Notes under the pieces: generated by a model
Databases searched by the model: none
Told to the model about the DNA's origin: nothing
What the model saw: only the letters and a program-made list of their open reading frames with translations
Source of the DNA: RGIG3102 sp964369975
GTDB lineage: Bacteria; Bacillota; Clostridia; Oscillospirales; Ruminococcaceae
Assembly (NCBI GenBank): GCA_964369975.1
Contig: CAYJFZ010000016.1
Span: 1-32,768 of the forward strand
DNA length: 32,768 nt
Reading direction: 5' to 3'
Shown: one piece after another, positions 1-8,418 of the stretch
Position numbering within the stretch: position 1 is the first letter of the stretch
Layout: each line of letters begins with the position of its first letter
Program-made: the position numbers and the translations under genes

Positions 1-2
1 TA

Positions 3-110
3 TCACCTCGTTTTTGCTTTGTCAACATCTTTTTTTATCTTTTTTGAAAAAAGTTGATAAGAAAAATTGGGGTGCTTATATATATTACAATAATTAGGTT
101 ATTTTTTCAA
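3..110 (-). promoter_or_regulatory. Promoter and ribosome site of a minus-strand gene beyond the left edge
   Basis: On the minus strand, TTGAAA (105-110) and TAATAT (82-87) are separated by 17 bases. A GAGGTG ribosome site lies at about 4-9, so the start codon of the next gene is probably just outside the window. An imperfect hairpin (arms with TCAAC and GTTGA) sits in the leader. No sigF terminator with a clear U-tract is visible in 1-190, and the stretch holds no other gene. The off-window gene itself is an inference. Confidence 0.4.
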
Positions 111-190
111 GATATTTTTTATTAAATTTTATATTTTGTCACATTGTTTAGTTTTTTATAATATAATTGTATATTTTATATAGATAATTA

Positions 191-868
191 CTATTCCATA
201 AACTTTTTGCGCATTTTTTGAATTATTTTCCTTTCTTTTCTTGATACTTGTACTTGAGTTTTGCCTAAGATTTGTGCTGTTACGGCTTGCGTTTTACTTT
301 TAAAGAATCTTAAATAGATAATCCTCTTTTCTTCATCATCTAAATCTTTAAGGGCATACTTTAATCCCATCATATTCATCATCTGTTCTTCATCGCTATC
401 TACTGGCACATCAAATTCACTGTTCCCATCTTCATCCTCATACACAGCAGTCAGTGACATAGGGGGAGTAGAAGCAGTTAAAGCTTGGGCTATATCTTCT
501 GTGCTTATTTCTAATTCTTTTGCTAAGTCTTTAATAGTAGGCTCTTGTCCCATACTCTTTTGCAGTTTTTCTCTTGCATAGTTAATTTTTAAAGAAAGCT
601 CTTTTACACTCCTTGTTACTTTTAACATACCGCCATCACGAAACAACTTTTTTATTTCACCTAAAATAACAGGGACTGCGTAAGTTGAAAATTGAACGCC
701 CCTTTGTGTATCAAAAGCATCATAGGCTTTTATTAAGCCTACACAGCCAGCAGCGAACATTTCCTCATACTCAATCCCTTTACCTCTAAAGCGATTTGCA
801 CAAGAATGCACAAGTCCCATATTTTGTTCTATAAATTTTGATCTTTCTGGTTTTAGTTGAATAGACAT
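191..868 (-). CDS. sigF: RNA polymerase sigma factor, sigma-F type (forespore)
   Basis: This is a 225-residue sigma-70 family protein. Region 2 spans roughly residues 27-80, with the conserved FSTYAVP and GEIKKLFRDGG stretches. Region 3 lies at about 85-140 and region 4 at 175-225, ending in a helix-turn-helix. It directs early forespore transcription in endospore formers and is held inactive by SpoIIAB. The ATG is preceded by GAGGG and lies 2 bases after the spoIIAB stop, the third gene of a spoIIAA-AB-sigF operon. At 225 residues it is shorter than the usual ~250. Region 4.2 (QILGKTQVQVSRKERK) agrees with the sporulation sigma group. Sigma-G is similar in sequence, but the operon context decides for sigma-F. 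Confidence 0.93.
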   Translation of the reverse strand: MSIQLKPERSKFIEQNMGLVHSCANRFRGKGIEYEEMFAAGCVGLIKAYDAFDTQRGVQFSTYAVPVILGEIKKLFRDGGMLKVTRSVKELSLKINYAREKLQKSMGQEPTIKDLAKELEISTEDIAQALTASTPPMSLTAVYEDEDGNSEFDVPVDSDEEQMMNMMGLKYALKDLDDEEKRIIYLRFFKSKTQAVTAQILGKTQVQVSRKERKIIQKMRKKFME

Positions 869-870
869 AT

Positions 871-1302
871 TTAATCCCTCTGTTTGATTTTTTTAGTCAT
901 AACAACTCTTGTCCCTTTATTTTCATGTGAATAAACTTTTACTTTATCCATAAACGCCTGCATGAGTGCAAACCCGAGACCTGCTCTTTCATTTTTTTCA
1001 TCTGTTGTAAACATCGGCATCATCGCTTGCTTTACATCTTTAATGCCTACGCCCTTATCCCTTACTTGAACAGTTAATGTATCTCCTTTTATTCGAGCTG
1101 TTATGTAAATAGTCCCTAAACTTTCCTTATATGCATGCACTACTGAATTAGTTACAGCTTCACTAACAGCAGTTTTAATATCATTTAGTTGTTCTATTGT
1201 CGGGTCAAGTGGCAGACAAAATGATGAAACAGTCATCCTTGCAAAACTTTCATTCACCGACTTTGAAACAAAGCTCATTTTAAATTCATTATCATACTTC
1301 AT
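871..1302 (-). CDS. spoIIAB: Anti-sigma-F factor SpoIIAB (serine kinase)
   Basis: This 143-residue GHKL-fold (histidine-kinase-like ATPase) protein binds and inhibits sigma-F, and phosphorylates SpoIIAA. Visible motifs are the N-box EAVTNSVVHAY (residues 48-58), the G1 box DKGVGI (82-87) and the G2 box ERAGLGFALM (105-114). Its length matches the family (~146). It lies between spoIIAA (11 bases upstream) and sigF (2 bases downstream), the classical spoIIA order. The start is an ATG behind a short purine-rich stretch (AAGGAGAAAAATT). Confidence 0.95.
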   Translation of the reverse strand: MKYDNEFKMSFVSKSVNESFARMTVSSFCLPLDPTIEQLNDIKTAVSEAVTNSVVHAYKESLGTIYITARIKGDTLTVQVRDKGVGIKDVKQAMMPMFTTDEKNERAGLGFALMQAFMDKVKVYSHENKGTRVVMTKKIKQRD

Positions 1303-1313
1303 AATTTTTCTCC

Positions 1314-1628
1314 TTATACATAGCTTTGATTATTAATAGTTTTTATCCCTGCTAAAGATAGTATTTTTGAAATTTGCCCACTGACAGCGCCGACATATAA
1401 ACTAATTGATAAATTATTGCAAAACCTATACCTTGCTAAAACAAGGCCTATGCCTGATGAGTCCATAAACTCAACATTTGAAAAATCTAAAATCACCACT
1501 TTCGGTGAAGTTTTTAATATTTCATTATCTATAAGTTCCCTTACGCTTTTAGCTCCGTGATGGTCTATATCGCCATATAATAAAACTTTTAAAGTGACAT
1601 CTTTTTTACTGAACATAACCTTTGCCAT
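1314..1628 (-). CDS. spoIIAA: Anti-anti-sigma factor SpoIIAA
   Basis: This 104-residue STAS-domain protein releases sigma-F from SpoIIAB when it is unphosphorylated. The signature FMDSSGIGLVLARY is present, with Ser58 in the DSSG motif matching the serine that SpoIIAB phosphorylates in the Bacillus protein. The ATG at 1628 is preceded by GAGGTG at a 7-base spacing. An in-frame ATG four codons later is less well placed. It is the first gene of the spoIIA operon. The promoter region is cramped: a terminator for folC ends only about 30 bases upstream, and I could not recognise a sigma-H promoter. Confidence 0.94.
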   Translation of the reverse strand: MAKVMFSKKDVTLKVLLYGDIDHHGAKSVRELIDNEILKTSPKVVILDFSNVEFMDSSGIGLVLARYRFCNNLSISLYVGAVSGQISKILSLAGIKTINNQSYV

Positions 1629-1654
1629 TCTTTTTCACCTCTTCGCTTTTTGAA

Positions 1655-1704
1655 AATAAAAAATAAAACTTGCCCTTATATCAATATGATACAGGACAAG
1701 TTTT
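1655..1704 (-). terminator. Terminator of folC
   Basis: A 12-base hairpin (AAAACTTGTCCT paired with AGGGCAAGTTTT, one G-U pair) is followed on the minus strand by a T-rich run. It ends about 25 bases before the spoIIAA ribosome site. Confidence 0.8.
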
Positions 1705-1729
1705 AAAAAATTTGTCGTTTTGGGTAATA

Positions 1730-3013
1730 TTAAATTAATTTCAACACTTCTTTTCTTGCATCACTCGCTAAGTAAAGTGAGCCGAAAATTAGGATTTTTT
1801 TATCTTTATGACTTAAAGCTTTTTTGACTGCTTCATTTACATCTACACATGTGTGGCAGTCTTCTATCTGCTCTTTTGCTATTTCAAGTAAATCTTCTTT
1901 TGACATTTTTCTTTTACCAAAAAGTTCTGTTATATATATAGTAGATATATAAGGGGCAATTAGTTTTATGCTTTCGTTTGGATTTTTGTCTGATAAAGAC
2001 GACCATACGCAAACAAAATCAGATAACTCATTTTCTTTTAATACATTCATAAGCGCCTTTACTCCGTCTATATTATGAGCGCCATCTACTATTATTAAAG
2101 GCTGTTTATTTAAAACTTCTATCCTTGCTGAAAATTTAGTTTCTTCTATTCCTTTAATTATATCCTTATCTTTTATATTGTAGCCTAAATCTCTTAACTT
2201 TTGCATAGCTTTAATAACTACTAAAGAATTATAGCATTGGTGAATGCCTGTAAAAGGTAGATTTATTTTAAGATTTTCATATTCTATTCTTGATTTTAGT
2301 ATGTCGCTTTTTTCGTATCTTACTTTACTAACATCTGCCACTATTAGCTGTGAATTTTCTTTTTTAGCTTTTTGTTTTATAACTTCTAACGCCTTTTCAT
2401 CCATTAAAGGGTAACAGACAACAGGCGCTTTATTTTTAATTATCCCAGCTTTTTCAAAGGCGATTTCTTCTAAAGTATTGCCTAAAATTTCAGTGTGGTC
2501 GTAGTTTATGTTCATAATGCAGCTTAAGACAGTGTTTTTTATAACATTTGTTGTATCAAGTCTTCCACCTATCCCAACTTCAAGACAAACTATATCGCAA
2601 TTTTCCATTTCAAAATACATAAACGCTAAGGCTGTAACTATTTCAAACTCTACTATCTCAATTCCCGTATTTTTAAAAACTTCTTCTTGATAGTATTTTA
2701 TTTTAGTAGTAAGTTTTGCTAATATGTCTTTTGGAATATACTTGCCATTAATAGAAAACCTTTCAGTAAAATCAATTATAAACGGCGAAATATTAAGCCC
2801 TGTTTTATAGCCCGCTGTTTTTAGAACACTTGCCGTCATACTCGCACAGCTACCTTTTCCGTTAGTGCCTGCAATATGAATAAACTTTAACTTATCTTGG
2901 GGATTATCTAAATAATTAAGCAAGGCTTTTATTCCTTTGTGAGCATCTGCCTTTTTCATTTTCGGCCTTGAGTGAATATACTCTAAAGCCTCATTATATG
3001 TTAATTCTTTCAT
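1730..3013 (-). CDS. folC: Folylpolyglutamate synthase / dihydrofolate synthase
   Basis: This cytoplasmic Mur-ligase family enzyme adds glutamate to folates. With the chosen start it is 427 residues. The ATP-binding loop GTNGKGS is at residues 49-55, followed by the SPFIIDFTERFSING stretch, and later the FEKAGIIK and VDGAHN motifs typical of FolC. The open frame extends 10 codons upstream to 3043, but that ATG lies inside the terminator hairpin that follows valS. The ATG at 3013 has AAGGAAG directly upstream and begins MKELTYNEAL, so it is preferred. valS-folC is a common Firmicutes gene pair. Confidence 0.93.
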   Translation of the reverse strand: MKELTYNEALEYIHSRPKMKKADAHKGIKALLNYLDNPQDKLKFIHIAGTNGKGSCASMTASVLKTAGYKTGLNISPFIIDFTERFSINGKYIPKDILAKLTTKIKYYQEEVFKNTGIEIVEFEIVTALAFMYFEMENCDIVCLEVGIGGRLDTTNVIKNTVLSCIMNINYDHTEILGNTLEEIAFEKAGIIKNKAPVVCYPLMDEKALEVIKQKAKKENSQLIVADVSKVRYEKSDILKSRIEYENLKINLPFTGIHQCYNSLVVIKAMQKLRDLGYNIKDKDIIKGIEETKFSARIEVLNKQPLIIVDGAHNIDGVKALMNVLKENELSDFVCVWSSLSDKNPNESIKLIAPYISTIYITELFGKRKMSKEDLLEIAKEQIEDCHTCVDVNEAVKKALSHKDKKILIFGSLYLASDARKEVLKLI

Positions 3014-3020
3014 ACTCTTC

Positions 3021-3062
3021 CTTTTAATAAAAGCCTTTAACATTTCTACTAAAGGCTTTTAT
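3021..3062 (-). terminator. Hairpin between valS and folC
   Basis: The arms AAAAGCCTTT and AAAGGCTTTT form a 10-base stem (3029-3038 with 3051-3060) with a 12-base loop, followed on the minus strand by ATTAAAA. It lies just before the folC ribosome site and probably attenuates rather than fully separates the two genes. Confidence 0.65.
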
Positions 3063-3070
3063 ATTTGATA

Positions 3071-5704
3071 TTAGTCAAGGGCTTTTAAACTTTGTAGTAT
3101 TTTTTCTTTTTTCTCTGTTGCATTTTTGAGTTTTTCTTTTTCTTTTTCAATTAGCTCTTTTGGAGCTTTTGCAACAAAGCCTTCATTGTTTAATTTTGAG
3201 GATATAATTTGTATGTCTTTTTCAGATAAAGCAAGTTCTTTATTGAGTCTTTGAGTTTCTTTTTCTTTATCGATTAACTCACCCGTCGGGATAAACACTC
3301 TTGCAGCCTCTGTTACTATTTGAGAGTAGCCTTTAACATCTTGTGCAAACTCTTGAGTTATAACTACTTCATTCGCAAAGCTGAATTTTTCAATTAAAGC
3401 TATACCGCTTTCAAAATCTTCTTTGTAAGGTGTTTGAATAATTATTTTAGTTTTATTGCTTGGATGTGCTCCCATAGTAGCTCTTAGAGCTCTCACTTCT
3501 TTTGATAATTCAAAAATTCTATTTAATGAGCGTTCTTCATTTTCAAAATTTAATTTCTCTGAGTAAGTTGGCCATGAAGAAATCATTATGCTTTCATCTG
3601 TGTTTGGCAAAGAAGTATAAATTTCTTCTGTTATAAAAGGCATAAATGGATGCAGCAATTTCAAAGCTTCGCTCATTACATAAACTAAAACTCTTCTTGC
3701 ATTGTTTTTTATTTTTTCATCTTCTTGGTTTAGCCTTACTTTTACCATTTCAATGTATCTATCGCAAATTTCATCCCAGATAAAATCATAGGCTTTTTGG
3801 CAAGCAAGCCCTACTTCGTGGCTTTCCATATTTTCAGTTGCTGATTTTATAGCAGTATTAAGTGTTGATAATATCCATTTATCCTCACTTAATAATTCAT
3901 CTTCGCAAGGTAGACCTTCTTCTAAGTCGCCTTCTAAATTCATTAAAATAAATCTTGCTGCATTCCATAATTTATTAGCAAAATTTCTTGAAGCTAATAC
4001 TTTTTCTTGTGAATACCTTGTATCATTACCTAAAGATGAGCTTGAAACAATAGTAAATCTTAAAGCATCAGCGCCGAACTCTTCTATAACATCAAGAGGG
4101 TCAACTCCGTTACCTAAAGATTTTGACATCTTTTGTCCGTTAGCATCTCTTACAAGGCCGTGAATAAACACTGTATCAAAAGGAATATCGTTTGCGTGCT
4201 CAATTCCTGAGAATATCATCCTTGCAACCCAGAAGAAAATAATATCATAGCCTGTTACGAGTGTACTTGTAGGATAAAAATATTTAAAGTCTTCGCTTTC
4301 TTCATCAGGCCAGCCTAAAGTTGAAAAAGGCCATAATGCAGAAGAAAACCAAGTATCTAATGTATCTTCATCTTGCCTTATATTTTCACTTTGGCATTTT
4401 TCGCATTTTGTAGCATGAGTTTTGCTTACAGTTATTGCGCCACAATCATCACAATACCAAACAGGTATTCTATGCCCCCACCAAAGCTGTCTTGAAATAC
4501 ACCAGTCTTTTATGTTTTCCATCCAGTTATAATATGTTTTATCAAATCTTTCAGGGATAAACTTTATACTTTTGTTTCTTACAGCCTCAATAGCAGGCTT
4601 TGCTAAGGGAGCCATTTTAACAAACCATTGCTTTGATATCATCGGCTCAATTACTGTGTTACAACGATAGCAACTACCAATTTGATTTTTATATTCTTCT
4701 TTTTTAATTAATAAACCTTGTTCTTCTAAGTCTTTTACTATTTGCTTTCTTGCTTCGTATCTATCAAGACCTTTATAAGCGCCTGCGTTTTCATTCATTA
4801 CGGCATCTTCATCCATAATTTTAATTATTTCAAGTGAATTTCTTTCGCCAACTTCAAAATCATTAACATCATGTGCAGGGGTCATTTTAACAGCACCAGT
4901 GCCGAACTCTTTATCAACATAGCTATCGGTAAAGATTTTAATTTTTCTATCAGTTAAAGGAAGCAGTACATTCTTGCCAACTAAATGAGTATATCTTTCA
5001 TCATCTAAAGCTACACAAACTCCTGTATCGCCAAGCATAGTCTCAGGGCGAGTTGTCGCTACTACTATAAACTCATCGCTATTTTCAATAGGGTATTTTA
5101 TATGCCATAAAAAGCCATCGTTTTCGCTAAAGTCAACTTCTGCATCACTTAGTGAAGTTTTACAATGTGGACACCAGTTGATAATTCTCTCACCTTGATA
5201 AATTAAGCCCTTATCATATAATCTTACAAAGGCTTCATTTACAGCGTGATTACAACCCTCATCTAAAGTAAATCTTTGTCTGTCCCAGTCGCAAGAGGCG
5301 CCGAGCTTTTTAAATTGTTCTGTTATTCTTGTAGCGTATTTTTCTTTCCAAGCCCAAGCTCTTTTTAAAAATTCTTCTCTGCCTATCCCCTCTTTTGTCA
5401 GCCCTTCTTGCGCCATAGCTTGAACTATTTTAGTTTCTGTTGCTATTGACGCATGGTCAGTGCCAGGAAGCCAAAGAGTAGAAAACCCTTGCATCCTTTT
5501 AAATCTTGTTAATACATCTTGTAAAGTGCCGTCCATAGCATGACCCATATGAAGCTGCCCTGTGATGTTTGGCGGTGGCATCATAATAGTGTATGGTTTT
5601 TTGTCTTTATCAATTTTTGCATTAAAATATTTTTTATCCATCCAAGTTTTGTAAAGTTTTTCTTCAACTTCTTTTGGATTATAAATCTTTTCAAGCTGTT
5701 TCAT
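3071..5704 (-). CDS. valS: Valine--tRNA ligase
   Basis: This 877-residue class I aminoacyl-tRNA synthetase charges tRNA-Val and is full length for the family (~880). The HIGH-type motif HMGH is at residues 52-55 and KMSKS at 525-529. The editing domain shows TTRPETMLGDTGVCV (from about 218) and GTGAVKMTPAHD (268-279). A C-terminal coiled-coil arm rich in Lys and Glu covers about 810-877, as in ValRS. The ATG follows AGGAGAAGTATT. Expression is under a T-box leader immediately upstream, so it should rise when tRNA-Val is uncharged. Confidence 0.97.
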   Translation of the reverse strand: MKQLEKIYNPKEVEEKLYKTWMDKKYFNAKIDKDKKPYTIMMPPPNITGQLHMGHAMDGTLQDVLTRFKRMQGFSTLWLPGTDHASIATETKIVQAMAQEGLTKEGIGREEFLKRAWAWKEKYATRITEQFKKLGASCDWDRQRFTLDEGCNHAVNEAFVRLYDKGLIYQGERIINWCPHCKTSLSDAEVDFSENDGFLWHIKYPIENSDEFIVVATTRPETMLGDTGVCVALDDERYTHLVGKNVLLPLTDRKIKIFTDSYVDKEFGTGAVKMTPAHDVNDFEVGERNSLEIIKIMDEDAVMNENAGAYKGLDRYEARKQIVKDLEEQGLLIKKEEYKNQIGSCYRCNTVIEPMISKQWFVKMAPLAKPAIEAVRNKSIKFIPERFDKTYYNWMENIKDWCISRQLWWGHRIPVWYCDDCGAITVSKTHATKCEKCQSENIRQDEDTLDTWFSSALWPFSTLGWPDEESEDFKYFYPTSTLVTGYDIIFFWVARMIFSGIEHANDIPFDTVFIHGLVRDANGQKMSKSLGNGVDPLDVIEEFGADALRFTIVSSSSLGNDTRYSQEKVLASRNFANKLWNAARFILMNLEGDLEEGLPCEDELLSEDKWILSTLNTAIKSATENMESHEVGLACQKAYDFIWDEICDRYIEMVKVRLNQEDEKIKNNARRVLVYVMSEALKLLHPFMPFITEEIYTSLPNTDESIMISSWPTYSEKLNFENEERSLNRIFELSKEVRALRATMGAHPSNKTKIIIQTPYKEDFESGIALIEKFSFANEVVITQEFAQDVKGYSQIVTEAARVFIPTGELIDKEKETQRLNKELALSEKDIQIISSKLNNEGFVAKAPKELIEKEKEKLKNATEKKEKILQSLKALD

Positions 5705-5717
5705 AATACTTCTCCTT

Positions 5718-5757
5718 TAAAATAAAAAATCCCGCTATTTTAAAAAAATAACGGGAC
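5718..5757 (-). terminator. Intrinsic terminator of the valS T-box leader
   Basis: The stem TCCCG/CGGGA plus TATTT/AAATA (with a C-A mismatch between them) is followed on the minus strand by a T-rich run, 14 bases before the valS start. It is the regulated terminator of the T-box. Confidence 0.85.
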
Positions 5758-5960
5758 GATTAATAAACCGTGTTACCACCCGAATTGCTTTATATAAAGC
5801 CACTCGAAATCTTTAACGCAGATATACGAAAAAAACTACTTAATTTCATCTTTTTAGCTCCAAAGCTACATAAACTTTCAAACTTGCTACTTTTCAGCTA
5901 CCGTAGCTCTCTTTTTTAAGTTTTTTTGTAAAGTTTACCTCTTTTTCATCGCCTTTTAGT
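5718..5960 (-). promoter_or_regulatory. T-box leader of valS
   Basis: The minus-strand leader contains the conserved T-box stretch CGGGTGGTAACACGG at 5768-5782, directly before the terminator. T-boxes sense uncharged tRNA by pairing its acceptor end with this bulge and its anticodon with a specifier codon in stem I. Upstream hairpin segments such as GAGCTACGGTAGCT and GTAGCTTTGGAGC belong to the stem region. Valine specificity is inferred from the downstream gene. I could not assign the specifier codon with confidence. Confidence 0.9.
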
Positions 5961-5968
5961 ATATTGTT

Positions 5969-5997
5969 ATTTTAGCAATATTAAAAATAATTGTCAA
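5969..5997 (-). promoter_or_regulatory. valS promoter
   Basis: TTGACA (5992-5997) and TAAAAT (5969-5974) on the minus strand are separated by exactly 17 bases. The promoter is back to back with that of the plus-strand ydbC-like gene. Confidence 0.85.
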
Positions 5998-6004
5998 TAC
6001 CCTC

Positions 6005-6033
6005 TTGCAATTATTCAATTTTTGCAGTAGAAT
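6005..6033 (+). promoter_or_regulatory. Promoter of the YdbC-like/HD gene pair
   Basis: TTGCAA (6005-6010) and TAGAAT (6028-6033) are separated by 17 bases, 32 bases before the start codon. Confidence 0.7.
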
Positions 6034-6065
6034 AATTATAAAAAACTAAAACGAGGTGTATCGAT

Positions 6066-6287
6066 ATGGCAGAATTTAAATATGAAATAGTAGAAAATTT
6101 AGGCTTAATCTCACAAGGAAAAGGCGGCTGGCAAAGAGAATTAAACTTAGTATCTTGGGATGGTAGAGAGCCAAAATATGATTTAAGAGACTGGGCAGCT
6201 GACCATTCTAAAATGGGAAAAGGCGTTTCTTTAACAGCTGAAGAAGTAGCTGTGTTAAAAGAAATCTTAGACGAAATCGACTTATAA
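6066..6287 (+). CDS. YdbC/PC4-like single-stranded DNA-binding protein
   Basis: This 73-residue protein resembles the YdbC family of Firmicutes, which has the fold of the eukaryotic coactivator PC4 and binds single-stranded DNA. Features in the sequence are the N-terminal KYEIVENLGLIS, the GGWQRELNLVSW strand pair, the PKYDLRDWAADHSKMGKGV region and a C-terminal acidic helix. The ATG follows CGAGGTG. The stop lies 2 bases before the HD-domain gene, so the two are probably translationally coupled. Its role, perhaps in replication, repair or transcription, is inferred from the family. Confidence 0.85.
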   Translation: MAEFKYEIVENLGLISQGKGGWQRELNLVSWDGREPKYDLRDWAADHSKMGKGVSLTAEEVAVLKEILDEIDL

Positions 6288-6289
6288 TT

Positions 6290-6856
6290 ATGAGACATAA
6301 AGAAGAATTTTTAGAAATTTTTAACTCTTGTGTTACAAGGCAAGGCAAGGACAGGCTACTTGAGTGGCTTTTAGGCACTGATTTTTTCTATGCTCCTGCA
6401 AGCACTCGCTTTCACTCTTCTTTTAAAGAAGGCTTATTAATTCACTCTTTAAATGTTTATAAGATGCTAAAAGCTGAAAATGACATTGAAAAAAAATACA
6501 GTGATGAAAGTATTGCCCTCGTGGGGCTTTGCCATGATTTTTGTAAGATAAATTTTTATAAAGAAAGCACAAGAAATGTTAAAAATCAAACAACAGGCGC
6601 TTGGGAAACTGTGCCTTATTATACAGTAGAAGACGGTTTTCCTTATGGACATGGCGAAAAAAGCGTATTCTTATTAGAAAGATTTATCCGCCTAACTACT
6701 GAGGAAGCTATGGCAATTCGCTGGCATATGGGTGGCTTTGACGATACTGCAAAAGCTGGCAATTTTTCAATAGGACTTGCTTTTGAAAAGTATCCACTGG
6801 CTGTTATGACTCATATTGCAGACTTAAAAGCTACATATTTTTTAGAAAATCATTAA
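6290..6856 (+). CDS. HD-domain protein (putative phosphohydrolase)
   Basis: This 188-residue protein has the metal ligands of the HD superfamily: His52 (LIHSLNVY), His82-Asp83 (CHDFCK), His121 (GHGEKS), His146 (IRWHMG) and His175/Asp178 (HIADLKA). HD proteins hydrolyse phosphoesters of nucleotides, nucleic acids or related substrates; the substrate here is unknown. It has no clear ribosome site and starts 2 bases after the YdbC-like gene, which suggests coupled translation and a shared nucleic-acid role. Downstream is a shared bidirectional terminator. Confidence 0.82.
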   Translation: MRHKEEFLEIFNSCVTRQGKDRLLEWLLGTDFFYAPASTRFHSSFKEGLLIHSLNVYKMLKAENDIEKKYSDESIALVGLCHDFCKINFYKESTRNVKNQTTGAWETVPYYTVEDGFPYGHGEKSVFLLERFIRLTTEEAMAIRWHMGGFDDTAKAGNFSIGLAFEKYPLAVMTHIADLKATYFLENH

Positions 6857-6857
6857 T

Positions 6858-6892
6858 AAAAACGCAGAGTAAAACTCTGCGTTTTTTATTTT
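6858..6892. terminator. Bidirectional terminator
   Basis: The perfect stem AAACGCAGAG / CTCTGCGTTT with loop TAAAA is followed by a T-run on the plus strand and preceded by As, so it can serve the HD gene and the convergent membrane-protein gene. Confidence 0.9.
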
Positions 6893-6910
6893 TTAATTAA
6901 AGCTTGAATT

Positions 6911-7873
6911 CTACGCATTGTCTTTTTGCTTTTCCAGTTTAAGAGTTTTCATAACTGTCACAATTGTATCTATTAAAATAAATGCTACAATTATAAAAGG
7001 ATAAAAACTGATATACCTATCCATACCAATCTTACTTATATGAATTATAAAAATATCTGAATAAATTTTATTATTTGAAAATAGATAGAACATACCTACC
7101 ATTGCTACAGTGTTTGATATAATTGTGCTTATCATAACTTTTTTTGTATATTTTGCCTCAATTAATTTAACTACATCATCAAAAACGCCCACGACACCAA
7201 TAGTTAAAATCACTGCCCAAGCAGACTTTATAAATTCTGCATTAAAGATAGTTATTGTATTTGCCTCATAACTAAAGGCAAACTCTACTATTTCAGGTGC
7301 TACTAATAAAACTATTGTAATTAAAGTGTTTATAACTATTGATATAACCGAAGTTGACACTTTAATTTTTTCTTCTTTGTTTGGCGGTTTTGGAAGTTTA
7401 TCAATATCAAAATCATTTAAAGATATAGCTTTTCTTTCTAAAATAGCAAAGACAATTGTAGTAGCACCAATTATTGAAACACTTACAGAAATAAGTTTTA
7501 GCATCAATTCATAAAGGCTATAAGCTATAATCACATCATTTAAAACAATATTTAAAACTGTTGCTACTGTAAGACCTATCGCTACTGCTGCTAAAATAAT
7601 TTTTAATGCTAATTTATATTTAATAAAGTATTCACCACTTATTAAAGAAGTAGTTTTGTCTTGATTATACTCAACTCCTAACTCCTCGGGTGTGCCAAGC
7701 TCTGCTAAAACTACTCTCACATCTTTATCAGTCGGGCTTAATTCTTTACATCTTTCCTCAAGCATATCGTTTATGATAGAGCGAATTTCTTTTAATACAT
7801 CTTCTCTTTGTTTATATGGAATATATTTTGAAATTTCATAAATATATTTTTCAATTAAATCATGATTAAACAT
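6911..7873 (-). CDS. PadR-associated multi-pass membrane protein with HAAS-like N-terminus
   Basis: This is a 320-residue protein. Residues ~1-75 form a soluble helical domain (IEKYIYEISKYIPYKQR) like the HAAS/DUF1700 domains that occur next to PadR regulators. Several hydrophobic segments follow, at roughly 90-115, 120-150, 175-205, 220-240, 250-270 and 290-310. The frame also opens at a TTG two codons earlier. The ATG at 7873 is chosen because GGAG lies about 10 bases upstream, inside the padR end, and the genes overlap by 8 bases. The pair probably forms a repressor plus membrane effector module. The ligand and the biochemical role are unknown. Confidence 0.75.
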   Translation of the reverse strand: MFNHDLIEKYIYEISKYIPYKQREDVLKEIRSIINDMLEERCKELSPTDKDVRVVLAELGTPEELGVEYNQDKTTSLISGEYFIKYKLALKIILAAVAIGLTVATVLNIVLNDVIIAYSLYELMLKLISVSVSIIGATTIVFAILERKAISLNDFDIDKLPKPPNKEEKIKVSTSVISIVINTLITIVLLVAPEIVEFAFSYEANTITIFNAEFIKSAWAVILTIGVVGVFDDVVKLIEAKYTKKVMISTIISNTVAMVGMFYLFSNNKIYSDIFIIHISKIGMDRYISFYPFIIVAFILIDTIVTVMKTLKLEKQKDNA

Positions 7874-8213
7874 TTTCAATATCTCCTTTTAATAAATTAT
7901 TTATATTATTTGAATAAGTATGCCAATGCACCCTCATTTTTTCTAATACTTCTTTGCCTGTATCAGTTATGATATAGTATTTTCTGGGTTTTGCTTGCCC
8001 TACTTCCCACTTACTTTGCAATAAGCCTTGTGTTTCTAATCTTCTCATTAATGGATATAGAGTATTACCTTCTATTGCTATTCCATTTTCTTCTAATGTT
8101 TTTATTAATTTATATCCGTATGTAGGCTCATTTAATTGACTTAAAACTAAAATCGTAAGGCTTCCTCGCCTTAATTCTAAAATTAAACCTGAAACTATTT
8201 CATTCGTTTGCAT
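7866..8213 (-). CDS. PadR-family transcriptional regulator
   Basis: This 115-residue protein has the PadR winged helix: LTILVLSQLNEPTYGYKLI, then NTLYPLMRRLETQGLL and the wing KPRKYYIITDTGKEVL. It ends with a short dimerisation helix, so it belongs to the short PadR subfamily 2. The ATG follows AGGAAGATAAA. It overlaps the downstream membrane-protein gene and likely represses its own operon through the palindrome in the promoter (8262-8282). The effector is unknown. Confidence 0.9.
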   Translation of the reverse strand: MQTNEIVSGLILELRRGSLTILVLSQLNEPTYGYKLIKTLEENGIAIEGNTLYPLMRRLETQGLLQSKWEVGQAKPRKYYIITDTGKEVLEKMRVHWHTYSNNINNLLKGDIENV

Positions 8214-8259
8214 TTTATCTTCCTTTCAATTATTCAATCGTTCTTATACTGTCATATTT

Positions 8260-8289
8260 ATTATACTGTGTGTCACACTATATTGTCAA
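8260..8289 (-). promoter_or_regulatory. padR promoter with overlapping palindromic operator
   Basis: Minus-strand TTGACA (8284-8289) and TATAAT (8260-8265) have an 18-base spacer. A 21-base near-palindrome (halves TATACTGTGTG and TCACACTATA) occupies 8262-8282, covering the whole spacer. This is the expected place for an autorepressing PadR operator. Confidence 0.75.
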
Positions 8290-8352
8290 GACTAAAATTT
8301 ATACATTGCTTTATCGGTTTTATTATTATGATATCAAGTTATATAAAAAGTA

Positions 8353-8400
8353 TGCAAAAAAACAGGAAATAACTATTCGTAACTGAATAATTATTTCCTA
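8353..8400 (-). terminator. Terminator of the zinc-ribbon / small membrane protein operon
   Basis: A long hairpin (AGGAAATAA with TTATTTCCT, extended inward by ATTC/GAAT) is followed on the minus strand by GTTTTTTT. Confidence 0.85.
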
Positions 8401-8418
8401 TATATTTTTATTATTAAA

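Noticed and set aside
5783..5960. Exact specifier codon of the valS T-box
   Set aside because: Both GTA and GTT triplets occur in the possible specifier loop, and I could not fold stem I reliably by eye.
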